Shown here: piece after piece, positions 1-13,500 of the stretch
Layout of the letters: each line of letters opens with the position of its first letter
Numbering within the stretch: position 1 is the first letter of the stretch
Assembly (NCBI GenBank): GCA_030159075.1
Contig: BROG01000005.1
Coordinates: 3,050,001 to 3,114,000, forward strand
Direction: 5' to 3'
Length of the DNA stretch: 64,000 bases
DNA from: Atrina japonica
Taxonomy: Eukaryota > Mollusca > Bivalvia > Pterioida > Pinnidae
Position numbers and translations under genes: made by a program
Notes under the pieces: generated by a model
Database searches by the model: none
The model's input: the letters and a program-made list of their open reading frames with translations, nothing else
What the model was told of the DNA's origin: nothing

Positions 1-318
1 TGTCTTCATTCACACATTAGCATTAGTTACCTATACATACAACTTTAGCACTATTATTATCTTCTGAAGACAGGACATTCACATTATAGAGATAATGTTA
101 GATATACGCATGTGAGGGTGTTAGACAAAGCCCTATTTCCTGTGCTTTATATGTTATCTCATTCACATATTAGCATTAGTTTCCTATACATACATGTACA
201 ACTTTAGCACTATTATTATCTTCTGTAAACAGGACCTTCACATTATAGAGATAATGTAGATATACATGTATGTGGGTGTGAGACAAAGCCCTATTTCCTG
301 TGCTTTATATGTTATTTT
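1..318. repeat. 153-bp tandem repeat, about two copies
   Basis: Two adjacent copies of a roughly 153-bp unit share ATTCACA, TTTAGCACTATTATTATC and GACAAAGCCCTATTTCC at the same spacing. The first starts near position 8 and the second near 161; a decayed third start lies near 319. No coding potential is evident. The array may continue to the left of the window. Confidence 0.8.
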
Positions 319-890
319 CATCCACACATAGTATTGGTCACATTTACATACACTTGTCTACCATTTCTTACAACAATCAGAATTTTATTAGTTGACAATT
401 TTAAATCACCATTACCATTTCCAAAAAAAACCAAAAAAACAAAGGAAGTCTACAGCAAAATACACTGTATTTTTCATCATCTACTGCAGTCAGCTCAACT
501 TGGCACAATGCAAACTTTTTTTATAAAATTAATTTTGACCTTTGAAATACTGATTTGTGGTTTTGCAATGATTTGTGAAATTTGGTGTCTATTTATAGAT
601 AAGCCTCTAACATTTTACTAATCATAAAGTTCTTTATGCATGAGTTTAGTAAATGCATGGATGTTTTAGGTATGTGGTTCTACTGGTTATTGGTATTGGA
701 ATTTTATTTACCTAATTTTCAAGAATTTACTTTTAATTAATTTTCTTTCCATATCAAATGTAATTTTTAGGGGTTTATACAGAATTTGATATTGTCTACA
801 AAAGTTTACGAAAATAAATTATTTTGTATTACTGTGCAATATTGAAATTGTTGTCTTATTAAGCTCTGATGAATTGATTTGCTATTATTG
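319..890. other. AT-rich noncoding stretch
   Basis: No exon, RNA gene or transposon end is recognisable. The 95-codon open frame at 334-621 is low-complexity and has no recognisable domain. Confidence 0.5.
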
Positions 891-972
891 CCCACCATCA
901 ACAGATGGTGGACTATTCAAATAACTGAAATATTGTTGAAAGTGGCGTTAAACAACAACAAACAAACAAACA
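891..972 (+). repeat. SINE 3' tail fragment
   Basis: The segment has a short inverted CCACCATC/GATGGTGG, then ACTGAAATATTGTTGAAAG, GGCGTTAAACAACAA and a CAAA-rich tail. The same tail (actgaaaaattgttgagtgtgg, then a run ending aaacac) closes the SINE copies at 2531-2806 and 4721-4871. It is a 5'-truncated relative. Confidence 0.6.
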
Positions 973-1020
973 TCAAATCGCCCTGCCTCTGTCCGTCGTC
1001 GGTCTGTCCTGAACAATTCT

Positions 1021-1975
1021 TGTTACCATTATTTCTCAGAAATTATTTAAGGGATCTTCTTGAACTTTGACATCAAGGTTCCCCTTTAGGTCTAGTTGTG
1101 CATATTGCATTTTCAGAGAGATCAGAATCCAATATGGCCAACAGGTGGCCATCTTGGATTTTAACCGAAGGAAGATTGTTACAGCTACTTCTCATAAAGG
1201 ACTGAAGGAATCTCCTTGAAATTTGACTTGAAGGTTCCCTGTGAGGTCTAGATGTGCATATAATATTTTCAGAGAGATTGGAATGCAACATAGCTAACAG
1301 GCGGCCATCTTAGATTTTAACCGAAGGAAGTTTGTAACCACTATTTCCCAGAAAGGACTGATGGGATCTCATTGAAATTTGACATCAGGGTTCCCCTTAA
1401 GATCTAGTTGTGCATATTGCATTTTCAGAGAGATTGGAATTCAATGTGGCTGACAGGTGGCCATCTTGAATCTTGACAATAGGAAGTTTGTTATTGCTAT
1501 TTCTCAGAAAAGACTAAAGGGTTCTCCTTGAAATTTGACGTGAAGGTTCCTCATGAGGTATACGGTAGTTTTGTATATGACATTTTTAGAGAGATTGGAT
1601 TCCTACATGATTGACAGGTGGCCATCTTGTATTTTGACAATGGAAGTATGTTGCCCCTATTTCTTAGTAAGTCCTAAAGAGATCTTGTTTAAATTTGACA
1701 TGGAGTTTCCCTTTCAGGTCTAGTTGGGCATACATGTATTACATTTCCAGAGAGATCAGAATCCAACATGGCTGACAGGCTGCCATTTTGGATTTTGACC
1801 AAAGGAAGTTTATTACCATTAATATTTCTCAAAAAGTACTATAGCGACCTCATTGAAATGTGACATGAGGGTGGCCTTTGAAATGTGAGGTCTTTCCCCC
1901 TTAGGTCTAGATGTGCATATTACATTTTCAGAGAGATCAAAATCCAAGATGGACACCTGTAGGCCATGTAGAATT
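1021..1975. repeat. ~155-bp satellite-like tandem array, six diverged units
   Basis: About six units of roughly 155 bp recur. Each has a CTCAGAAAGGACTGAAGGGA-like segment, AAATTTGACATGAAGGTTCC, TAGTTGTGCATATTGCATTT, CAGAGAGATCAGAATCCAA and GGTGGCCATCTTGGATTTTG. Phase points lie near 1036, 1190, 1347, 1503, 1662 and 1828. The units differ by many substitutions, so the array is old. Short reverse-strand frames through it are incidental. Confidence 0.85.
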
Positions 1976-2530
1976 CCATTCTATTTGAAAATGTAATATG
2001 TTCAGTTCAAGTTCAGTATCGCTAATCTTGTGAAAAAAGAATTTCACAAAAAAATTTGATTTAAGTTCAAATTCAATGTTGAGACATAAAATAAGAGAAA
2101 AGACTTAGAACATTCCAGGGTGGGCACCAAGATCTCTCTGGGATCTCTTGTGATAAATGTTTTGAACTCTACATGCTCTAGTGAATATTTTATTCACAAA
2201 ATGAAAGTTATCTATTTCAAGTTAAATGTCTTTGGAATTTCTCTTAATATATATATATATATACATGTAGACCTATATTTATATATGTGATGCAAGTTTA
2301 TTTGCTTGTGTATGGTATGTTTAAAAAAAGAGTTCCCAGAAAATTATGACATTGTTCTGTACAGTTTATGATTTTTCTTTCAAATTTATATTCTTATATT
2401 TTCTTTTCAAATTTTTATTCTTATAAAAGTGTTACATTTAGGAAATAATAAACATGATATCAAAATTTGGACTTATGAGTATTTATTAAGAGCACAGTTA
2501 GGATATCAAATATGGCTTACCTTTGAATAA
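1976..2530. other. AT-rich noncoding stretch with short (AT)n
   Basis: No gene is seen. A short (AT)n tract lies near 2249-2262. The rest is unremarkable AT-rich sequence. Confidence 0.5.
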
Positions 2531-2806
2531 GGGAGCCTCTGTGTCCGAGTAGTCAAAGCATTGACCTTTGAACCATGAAGTATTTCACTTCTGGTCATCG
2601 TAGGTTCCAGCCCTTCTGGAACCTACATGTAAGCCGATTTTTGTGAGAAAGTTTGCCAGTTTACTTGCAGAAGGCCAGTGGTCTCTTTCTGGGTATATAG
2701 AAAATGGGTTCTCTCCTCCACCATTAAAACTTGTCGCCACCGTATATGGTAACTGAAAAATTGTTGAGTGTGGTGCAAAACACTATTCAAAGTCAAAATT
2801 CAACAA
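2531..2806 (+). mobile_element. tRNA-derived SINE, near full length
   Basis: The head resembles a tRNA with an internal pol III promoter: an A-box-like TGTCCGAGTAG at 2542-2552 and a B-box-like GGTTCCAGCCC at 2603-2613. A conserved central block (TTTGTGAGAAAGTTTGCCAG, then GGCCAGTGGTCTC) and a tail (ACTGAAAAATTGTTGAGTG) follow. The same order of blocks recurs at 8677-8918 and, truncated, at 4156-4335 and 4721-4871. I do not assign a named SINE superfamily. Confidence 0.85.
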
Positions 2807-3161
2807 TTCTGATTTAGTTATAATAATAAAAGTGTAAGTAAAGAAATAGTAGAACTTACATCACTAATCACATCTGTTGGAAGTGAAGTGATAATTTACA
2901 TTTCATCACCATGGCAATACCAGAAGGTCATTGCTACAAACCTACACATGTACATGTATACATGTAATACAGTCACTATTTCTGGCAGTCACCAGTTAAT
3001 TACATGGCAGCTACCAGATAGGGAGTATAAATGCCTGGCAAATGTTAGATAATTATATAGACTTGTCATGAAAAAATCATCTCTAATGTGTCACCTGCAT
3101 GTACTTGCTTCCATACAAGTGTTTGTTAAATACCTCTTAATCTTTTCCCCAAATCAAATAA

Positions 3162-3230
3162 GGACCCCCCTTTGAACAAGTGGTTAGAGCAATGCTGTCT
3201 ATGTCATGAAGTCTCTCACCTTTAATCAGT
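3162..3230 (+). mobile_element. SINE head fragment
   Basis: Only the tRNA-like head is present: GAACAAGTGGTTAGAGCAAT followed by ATGAAGTCTCTCACC, as in the SINE at 8677-8918. The body and tail are missing. Confidence 0.5.
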
Positions 3231-4078
3231 GTAAATTTTAGTGGCCAACAGAAACTTACAGTAGTAGCACATGAATGAGTTCCTAAAAATTTATTTTCAT
3301 TATATATTATTTGTAAATTCATGTACTTTTTAAATAAGTAATTCTAGAATTTGCCCTTTATCCTATTTTAACAAAACTTGATTCACCCAAGGTGGATGTT
3401 TTGGTACTCATATGCTAGATATTCCATTGCAATCTATTTGTTATTTCAGGAGAAATACATCAAACTTCATGAGAGTAAAATTCTAGTGACACTATTTCGA
3501 TGTTTATTACAAAGATAATGAATGGATTTATGACATAATTTGTAAACACCAAAATAAAACCATTGATACCAAAATAATTTATGGATGTAAACTAACAAAA
3601 ATGGTATCAAAATTAGGCCTAGATTTCTACTTGTCAGTGACTAATTCTCACCAAATACCAATTCTCACCAACTGTTTTTAATTTGCAAAAATGTGCAAAC
3701 ATGTGCATACTTTCACAGATTTGTTTGTGTTTCTTGCACATGACATTATTCTGATTGCCAAGAGAAGAGACAGAAAATAATTTTCTCAGAAACCAGAAAA
3801 TACATGTATCAAGCCAAATAAAACGAGTTGGTGAGAATTGGTCACTGACCAGTAGGAGTTACGTGCCATTTTTCATTTATTTTGGATGTCTACTAAATGC
3901 AGAGGACAAGATCAAACAAATGCAGAATTACTAAGAATATATAGCAAAATACATATTTGTGAACTCATTTATGTCATACGACTGTATATGGTACCCACTA
4001 ATTAATTACCATGTGGCAGATGCCAGATAATTATATGGATGGGGGTGGGTGGGTAAAATTAAACTTCTTTTTCTCATG

Positions 4079-4335
4079 CACCATTACAACTGGCTGCCAT
4101 CGTATAACTCAAAATGTATTGTTTACGACATACAACATCATTAAAACAAACAGGTTTGCATTCCAGTGGAACCTTAGCTTGTTTTTGTGAGATAGTTTGC
4201 CAGTTTACTTGCAGAAGGCCAGTGGTCTCTTCACAGGTACATCGTTACCAGGTTCTTCCCTTCACCATTAAAAACTTTCTGCCACCATTTAACTGAAAAA
4301 TTGTTGAGTGTGGCTTAAAAACACCAAAAACAAAG
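4079..4335 (+). mobile_element. Two 5'-truncated SINE copies in tandem
   Basis: A tail-only piece at about 4079-4155 is followed by a body-plus-tail piece at about 4156-4335. The second has TTTGCCAGTTTACTTGCAGA, GGCCAGTGGTCTCTTC and ACTGAAAAATTGTTGAGTG as in the fuller copies. Confidence 0.7.
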
Positions 4336-4490
4336 AGAACATCATTATATAACTGCATCTTGATGAAAATAACAAGATAACTAAACCTGTTGATCTGAAA
4401 TTATATCAGACACAGCCTATATTGTCATTGTGTAACTGAACATTTGTCATTTTACTCTCTGTTCATATCACGTCACTTTATATTTTTTAG

Positions 4491-4535
4491 GTCAGCCAGC
4501 AGGTCAGCCTTCGTTCCAGGACTATGGAGCACCAG
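4491..4535 (+). other. ANXA7: First visible annexin exon (45 bp)
   Basis: It follows TATTTTTTAG and precedes GTGAGG. It encodes [14 protein letters not shown] in the same frame as the next exon (phase 1 on both sides), matching the composition of the annexin N-terminal region. Confidence 0.85.
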
Positions 4536-7500
4536 GTGAGGATTCAATAAGTCGGTTACAATATTAAGACATTCATATAACAGTTATATAACACAAGATC
4601 TAGATATAAATCTGTAATCACAGACTTTGATGGCTTTAATTCCATCTCTGTAGGTCTGATTAATTTTATAACTGGCATATTTAATTGGAGGTTACAAAGT
4701 TTATAGACCATGGTATTAACTGTGCACTGGTTTACATGCCGAAAGGCTGGTGGTCTCTTCCCGGGTACATTGTAACCAGGTTCTCTCCTCCACCTTTAAA
4801 AACTGGCCGCCACCATATAACTGAAAAAATGTTGAGTGTGGTGTAAAACACCGTTCAAAATTCAAATTCAACTGCACTGAATTCTTATGACATAGAGGCC
4901 TTACATCATCAAATTGTGTTGTAATGTCACAGCGTATGTAGCTTGTCAATATGCTAAGGGTTGACAAGGAAAGCATTCCCAATCCAAGAAAAAATCTTTG
5001 AACCATGGATGAGTAAGTTGTTCAAACTAAAGTTTGCGATTAACAGCTTTTGCAATTGTTTAGATTGTTGTAATGAACTTGGCGTTAAGCCTTCCACCAC
5101 CAAGTAACTAAATGGTATGCTCTTCTATATTGTATAAGACCAGTCTATCATGGTCTGTGGGGATAAAAGGGTTTAATGTAAATTTTGTTATGTATCATTG
5201 CTTAAAATTCATTGTCTTTGATTGTCTCTGAGAATCGTCCTAGCACATTGTTACATGTAAACACGATACGTCGGAACTCATGAAATGTTACACTTTCTAG
5301 ATACGTTTGTGCACATTAAAGACATTTTTAGTGTAACACTTGACTACTGTATACAGGGAAATTTTTGGCCCTCATCATTAGTCAGTGGGTGGATTCAAAA
5401 TGGTATATTTATCTATTTTATTAATTGCATGGAGCATCTATTATATATTTCATTTTAAAAAACACAATATTGTTTAAAAAGCTTTTATTTGAGCATGCAG
5501 AAAGTAGACATACACAAGTATTAATTGTTACGTAAAACTTCACAATATATCGTGGCAGCTTTTATCGCTGTTCTTCTAAGGTCCAGACAATAACAACTTC
5601 TAATGGTTTTGTGGACCATACTATTATGTTAATCCATTTTACATGTTCATTAACATGACAAAGTAAACCATTCTATTTCCTATTTTTGTTATATTCTATT
5701 AATTAGCTGGTGGATTTGTGGCACCACCTGCATCTGTTGCCCAACCTGGAGGTCAAGTGTATGGTGGTCAACCACCAGCAGGTGGACAGTATCCTGGTCA
5801 GCCAGCAGGTGGACAGTATCAGGGACAACCAGCGGGTGGACAGTATCAAGGACAACCAGCGGGTGGACAGTATCAAGGACAACCAGCGAGTGGACAGTAC
5901 CAAGGACAACCAGCAGGGGTATTTGTCAATCACAAATATATATATATATATAGATATACATTGTACATGTATATACGAATTGCTATGATAAAAATTGTTA
6001 ATAAACATATGATCATGACCTGTTTTTTACAACATTCATCAAAGCTGTGCTTTGATTTCAGCTTCTCTCGGACAGGAAATGACTTTCAATATTTAGATTT
6101 TATCTTTGAATTCTTCTAATTTCCAACTACTTTTATAGTACTTATGCATCAGGTATGATCATATTTGCCATGGATCTTACTTTTCACAATACATGTAATA
6201 TGTAAGCATCTTCAAACCACATCCTACATGTAGGTCAAACTCTAGTGATTGAGCAGAATGGTCTCAGATACATATATGGAGATTTAAACAGTAATTTATG
6301 AATTCTCAGACACGTTGTCAAAAGCAAATTTCGAGCCATTTTTGTTCAGTCAAAGTTATTATGATACATAAAGTGTTGGCTCTTAACATCTCTTAGAATT
6401 TGAGTTTTGTTATGGATTTGAACTTTTGTATACTGGTCGGCTATGGTGTTATTTCATCTTTAGTATGTACCTCGACAATATCTTTTTTCTTCTGTTTGAG
6501 AAAATTGTTCATCATCTTGTGAATTATCTAAAAAATCGTGTTCTAAATAGCCGAAATCATGCAACAGGTGGCTACTGGTCCCAGACCAGTACTGTTTTAA
6601 TAATATAATTACAAAGTATATCTTTTCTTAGTAATTTGTTGATTGATGTATGGATATTTTGGTAAATTAATAAAATATTCATCATGAACAATTCTCAAAA
6701 TTTTTCATACACATTGATGGACTGAATTAGTTAGATAAACCATAGACTTTTGCTTGAGCATTTACATCTACAGTAAAACCTGCTATAGCGACCACCTCTA
6801 TATAAGGATACCTGTTTATAAAGGCCAGTTTTTTCAAGTCCCTTGACTGCATACTTCAACTTAATTGAACCTGCGTATAAGGGTCACCTGCACATAAAGG
6901 TCAATATTTTCTGGTCCCTTGGGTGGCCCCCTATATACAGGTTTCACTGTACTTTTGTCTGTGTTATATTCATCATGAACATTTGCTATATTTTTTTTCA
7001 AACAAACAAATAAATGAAGCTATTATATCCACTTTTGTCTATGTTATATTAGTTGGATCACCATATTGATAAAGTTTCATTCGTTTGTGTTAAATTTCAG
7101 GCTCCTGCAGGACATGGGTCTGGTGTGTCTTCTGCTACAGCAGGCATGGGTAATCTTCATGTTAGGGCAAATCCAGCTGACGTTCCTCGCCCTACCATTC
7201 GACCTGCCAATCCATTTTCTGCAGAGAAGGACGCTGAGATTTTGCGCAAGGCTATGAAAGGCATTGGTATGCATTTAAATAAATGTAGTTCTAAATCCAC
7301 TGTAGATCGCTTATACTGTTGAACAAATACTGTTAGATGATCAGTTATGAGCTTATAAATGTTATACAAAGGACATTAGCATGAGAAGATCAGCATACAT
7401 GCCCAGAAAATGTTATCAGCATTTATCAGCATAACATATCAGTCCTTAAAAGCAATAAATACCATACAAATAAAGAAAACTGTAACTTTATTTTATCAGA

Positions 7501-10500
7501 AATTCAAAGTCAAGTTCTAATTTTGACAGAATTATACATGTAAATGGATTATGATCAAATGAATACCTTCATAGAATTTGCTGACAACTTAAAATTATTT
7601 TAGATTTTCTTTTTTCTTTCTTGGAAGGGGTTTGGTTAAAAATTAAAAAAATTATTTTTGTATTTTCTGCAAATAAAATTATGATTTGTTCATGTTTGAC
7701 TCTAAATTTATAAAGTAAATCTTAAGTTAAAAACAAATTTTATTTGAGATGTAACCAATTCGGAGTTTTCAACTATGGAACCATATGTCAAATGAACAGA
7801 TTCTTTACCATATCACATGTACGGAGCTTTCATCTATGTGTCAGCTATAGATCTACTTAATTTTCAACTATGTGTTAACAACTATATTTAGTTTTTGACT
7901 GTCAACAATATTTAGTTTTTGACTATGTGTCAATTACATTTAGTTTATGACTATGTATATTAGTTATATGTATTTAGGTTTGGACTATGTTTCAACTATA
8001 TTTAGTTTTTGACTGTGTCAGCTATATTTAGTTTTTGACTGTCAACTATATTTAGTTTTTGACTGTGTCAGCTATATTTAGTTTTTGACTGTCAACTATA
8101 TTTAGTTTTTGACTGTGTCAGCTATATTTAGTTTTTGACTGTGTCAGCTATATTTAGTTTTTGACTGTCAACTATATTTATCTTTTGACTGTGTCAACTG
8201 TATTTAATTTTTGACTATGTGTCAATTACATTTAGTTTTTGACTATATATTAACTATATTTGGTTTTTGAATATGTTTCAGCTATGTCAAATGTTGTGAA
8301 TTTTTGGCTTTGAATATTTCAGGTACTGATGAGAAAGCTATAATTAGTGTTATAGGTGCTAGATCTAATCTACAAAGACAAGATATACTTCGACTTTTCA
8401 AAACAATGTATGGAAAGGTAAGATTAAAGCTATAATTATATCGTCTCTTACATCCTTATAAATGGGTTCCATTTAGAAGAATCAAAACCACGACATGAAA
8501 TTATATATTTATGGCCCTGTTTATTTACCTATTGCAGTCATATTTTTGAGGGCACAATCTAAGTGAAATAAAGCTGTGTAGGGAAAACTGACCTTTATAT
8601 CGCTCTATAACCAGAGTTACAATTATTTATTATACAGAACTTCAAATAATCAACATATTTTGACTGAAGTAATTTAAGGGCATCCGTGGCCGAATGGTTA
8701 GAGCATCGCGCTTTAAACCATGAAGTCTCTCACATCTGGTCAGCACAGGGTCAAGCCCCTAGACTGATTTTTGTGAGAAAGTTTGCTAGTTTACTTTTAG
8801 AAGTCTAGTGGTCTCTTCTCGGGAACATTGTAACCAGGCTCTCTCTTCCACCATTAAAAACTGGCCATCGTCATATGACTGACTTGAGTGAGGCATAAAA
8901 CACAAATCAAAATCAAACTGTAGTAATTTATCTGTCTGCATTATTGAGTATAAGGAATTTTTTCCAGCACCCGGGGTCTACTGTTTGTTATTGTATTGAT
9001 TCCTTGGGTTTTCCAGGGGTGATTCACTTTGATCAATCACACTGTTACAAATATGAGGAATAATGATACTCTGTCTTATGCAAGCGTTTAATAATGGATT
9101 TTTGTGTAATTTTAGTCAGATATTGTTATAAATATACTTAAATGACATAATGTAAAAGAATTGAGTCACCCAAATCAAACCAGTGGATTGATTAATGAGA
9201 AAAGTCAAGTACCTGTATATCAGTTTGTTTGACTTAGGTAACCAAATCATCTAAATCACACTAGATTCTTGGTGACTGAGGAAATTCAGAGAGTGTTTGA
9301 CAATGTAGGCAAGTCACCTTGATCAAACCAGTTGTTTGATTACTGGGAAAGAACTATGTAAATAAGGGTAAACTAAAGATATTTCACTATCGTAATATGT
9401 AATGATACTTGATTAGTATACTAATCATTTTTAATCTTTATGAATTAAGAGTTATAAATATCTAACTAATTTTAAAAAGTGTAAAAAGAAAATGTATGAC
9501 TAATTATAGAGCATTAATTGATACTGTTCTCATTATATTTCAGGATCTGATATCAGATTTGAAATCAGAACTAAGTGGCGACCTGGAGGAACTGATATTG
9601 GCTCTGTTTAAACCTACAACATTTTATGATGCATATTCTCTTCACAAAGCTATGAGTGTATGTGCTTGTTTTCATTTTGTTCATTACTGCAGGACTTGAA
9701 TCTAGGCAGGCAGATTGATAGATTAGATTAAAAAGATAAAAAAGATAAAAATAAACATTTACAATACTAAACTAAATCTGGTAATCTAATTGTTTAATTA
9801 GACTACCACTAACTTTCCATTTTTGTTGAAATGATCTTAATCACTCATGTTGCCTGGCATTAGTATCATCTGCTTTTTGTGGACATCATCAGTTGCTTCC
9901 CTGGACAAAAACTTTGACCTTGACTAGTACTTTTGAAAAACATGTACTAGAGCTATGTGGTTTTCTGACAACTTTTGTTGTTTGTGTTTCACACCCCAAA
10001 AGGTAAGACTTCCTTTTGCACTCTCCACTCAAATATTTCCCAAAACTGAAAAACAAACACTGTTTAACATCCAATAATTAATTTCTGAATATATTTCATT
10101 GATGTCATTCAAGAAATTTTCATACAAATTTATACTTTTGAATTAATGTCCTCTGCATTTTTATAATGTTTTGGGTAATACATGTATTTGAGTAGGGGGT
10201 GCAAAAGGAAGCTTTTCCCATCTGCTCATATATTTCAAACACATTACAGACAAGGATTAACTAATGCCATGCATTTTTAGGGAATGTTACTAAACATTCT
10301 TGTGATGCATAATAACCTAGTTGATCTTAACGCTAATATATCTGGAATCTCAACTTTTCTCTTACATGTAGGCCTGGAACTTTGTACAATGGAATTTTAA
10401 TAAGTCCATTGGGAAATCTACATGCCTCAAACTTAACAGATTTACATTAGTTTTGAGCCCTGCACAGTAGACCATTCACCATGGCTTAACCGTTTCACCC

Positions 10501-13500
10501 TAAGTAACTAAATGACATGCTCTTTTCTAGTTTTTTCTTTCTTATCTCATGGGTGAAACAGTATCTTTTGTAGATTAAGTGTCAGAAGTGTTTTGTCATC
10601 CATTATTGAAATGAATTATAACAATAAAAATTGTCTCATTTGTAGGGAGTTGGAACGAAAGAATCTGTGCTGATAGAAATCATGTGTACCAGAACCAACA
10701 CTGAGATCAAAGAAATAGTGTCAACTTACAAACAGTGTAAGTATGTCATAACAATATGAATATGTCATAACAATGTGAATATGTCATAACAATGTGAATA
10801 TGTCATAAAAATGGAATATCATATCACTGTTGGTGCGACATATCACTGCAAGTATGTTATATCAATATGTATGTCATATCACTAGGTATTTCACTAAGTA
10901 TGTCATAAAACTGTAGGTATGTCATATCACTGCAGGTATGTCATATCACTAGGCATGTCAAATCAATGCTTGAATGTTATGTCACTGTAGGTATGTTATA
11001 CCAGTGTAAATATGTCAACGTAAATAAAGAAAATATATTTCAAACATGGTACCTACAGGCTTCCATAGAAATCACTGAACTGACATCAGCTTAATTTGCT
11101 GTTAACCTATGTCCCTCAAGTGGTGACATAATAACAAAATGTGATACAGTATCAGTCTGGATGGTATTATTATATGAATAGGTTATGTAATGGTGTGATA
11201 CCAGTTAAGTTTTGTGAATTACAGTAACAAAATTTGTATTTCAGTCTACAAGAGAGACCTAGAGAAAGACATCATTGATGAAACAAGTGGGCATTTTAAG
11301 AGACTTTTGGTTTCGTGTTGTCAGGTATATAATGCATACTTATTCCATTTCTTTTTAGTATAAATCGTCATCTTTTTTTCTAAAGATGATTACCCAGGCC
11401 TTTTCTGTAAATTTTTGGAAAATGCCATTGATGACACACTTGGGAATTTGTGTCAGATTAGGAAAAACAGTTTGCACTTGTGTAAATCTTAAAATCATTT
11501 TGAATAAATTTCTCCCTGCATTTATCTATTTTTCATTAAATTTCTGGTCTCTACATTGAATTGGGATTTGTTTTTTTTCATAAAATATTGGCCCCATGGA
11601 AACTATAGAGAAATGTCTCCTACTACATTTTGCAATAATCTTTACTAGTTGTGTGCAATGAAAACAAAAAATAAATTTCCATTGAACAGATATGATGTAT
11701 ACTCTCATCTCAGTATCTAAGACATTGAGTTGAGCTTGATCATTTGCCCATTTTCGTTGTGCAGCACCCAGGTTCTCAAAAGTTATTTTTAGACAACTTG
11801 TGTGAGATGTAACAAAATTTGTATTCTCAAGGAACAAAAGGCAACTTCTTATATCATGACTTGGCATAGCTCATAAAAAGTCTACACTGATTTGTCTTGA
11901 TTTAACAATTGCTCAGGCAATTGCCTTCAGATTTGGTATGTAGCTTCTGTAGGATAATATTTTAAAATATAACTTATGTTGTTGTAGGAGATTTGTAGAC
12001 TTGTGAACTTAGGTTGTTGTAGGAGATTTGTAGACTTGTGAACTTAGGTTGTTGTAGGAGATTTGTAGACTTAGGTGAACTTTAGAGAGTTTCATTTTCT
12101 GGTTGAATTTAATGAATCAAAATGAATGATTTTTTTTTTTCAATTAAATCATCAGGGTAGTAGGACAGAGCTGACACCTGCTCAAATACAACAGTTGTCG
12201 CAACAAGGTCCGGAGAGTGTAATTGACAGAAATCTTGCCCGGGAAGATGCACAGAAACTACTGCAAGCTGGAGTGAAGAAATTAGGAACTGATGAGTCCG
12301 CATTTCTGAGTGTACTGTCCATCAGACATCAATACCAAATGAGGGCTACATTTGAGGAATATCAAAAGGTATGACATTTTGTCTGAAAGTAGCCTATCTC
12401 CTATGTCCTTTTTTCTGAGTTGAGTTGAGGTTCTTGATCTACTTGGATTTTGTTTTAATTCAAGGATAAAATTAGTTAGCATTTTCTCTATCACTCCTAT
12501 CAATTAAATTGTATGCCCAATCTTTTCGTGGCTGTATATAAATGATTCAGAGTCCGTTTTTGTAGGATTCTATTTTATTATGTTAAAATTATTTGTTATT
12601 GCTGATATTTTTTGTACTGTCAATCACTTCTTGTCGACTTTATTTTGTGAATTCCCCAATTCAGGTACCTTCCATTATACATGAATTTGAGATTTTAAAG
12701 ATGCAAAAGACTATTTTTGTGAGTTGCCATGGTAATATTGAACATGTATATAAACAGAAAACATGTGTCCCATATTGACTTTCAAATACATTTCACGTAT
12801 GGTGAAACTGTTCACCTCCTGATACCGATCATGTTACCGAAGTCTGATTTTTTTTTTCTTCTAATTTTAAGTAAATATAACTTCTAAATACCGATCCCTC
12901 TAAATTCCGAACAAATTTTCATCGCAAACAGGTTTTAGTTTACTTGATTAAAATATCTTCCAAATACCAACCATTCCTATGGCAACTTTGCTGCACTGTT
13001 CAACAGAGAAAGAGATTTCAAAGGTTATCAACATGTGCATGATTTCACAACTCAACTGACGAAGTCTTATTAACAGAAATGATCGTCTTTAACATTTAAC
13101 ATTTATCTTCATGTGTACAAGTAATTTGCCATGTGTAATATATGTGTGATGCCAGGTAAATTTTACCAAAAAGTAACTTAAAATAAGGGCAGAATTTCGG
13201 CCTACTAGTGGTCCCATATATTTAAACATTCAGTGCATCGATCTACATTTTATGTAATTAACTGGGCGTTTGAAAAAGTTTTCTATCCAAGTTAATCAAA
13301 AGTAGATCTACCAGGGAATTTCTCAGATTACATGATGCACTATCGAAGTATAATTACAGATATAATTTTTGGCTAAATGATTAATTAGAGCACCTGGCTG
13401 TTTATAAAGTTTGTTGTATTAAAACAATTATCGACAAACCACAGAAAGTTAACATCACATCCTTCAATTTAGTTGATAATAACAACTATTTCAACATATT

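Noticed and set aside
334..621. 95-codon open frame as a gene
   Set aside because: AT-rich, low-complexity, no domain, no exon signals.
1..4490. Annexin start-codon exon within the window
   Set aside because: I looked for a Gly/Tyr/Pro-rich exon ending in phase 1 before 4491 and found none convincing; it may be a very short exon or lie outside the window.
5703..6008. Antisense 101-codon frame over the annexin exon
   Set aside because: It is the complement of the in-frame 27-bp coding repeat.
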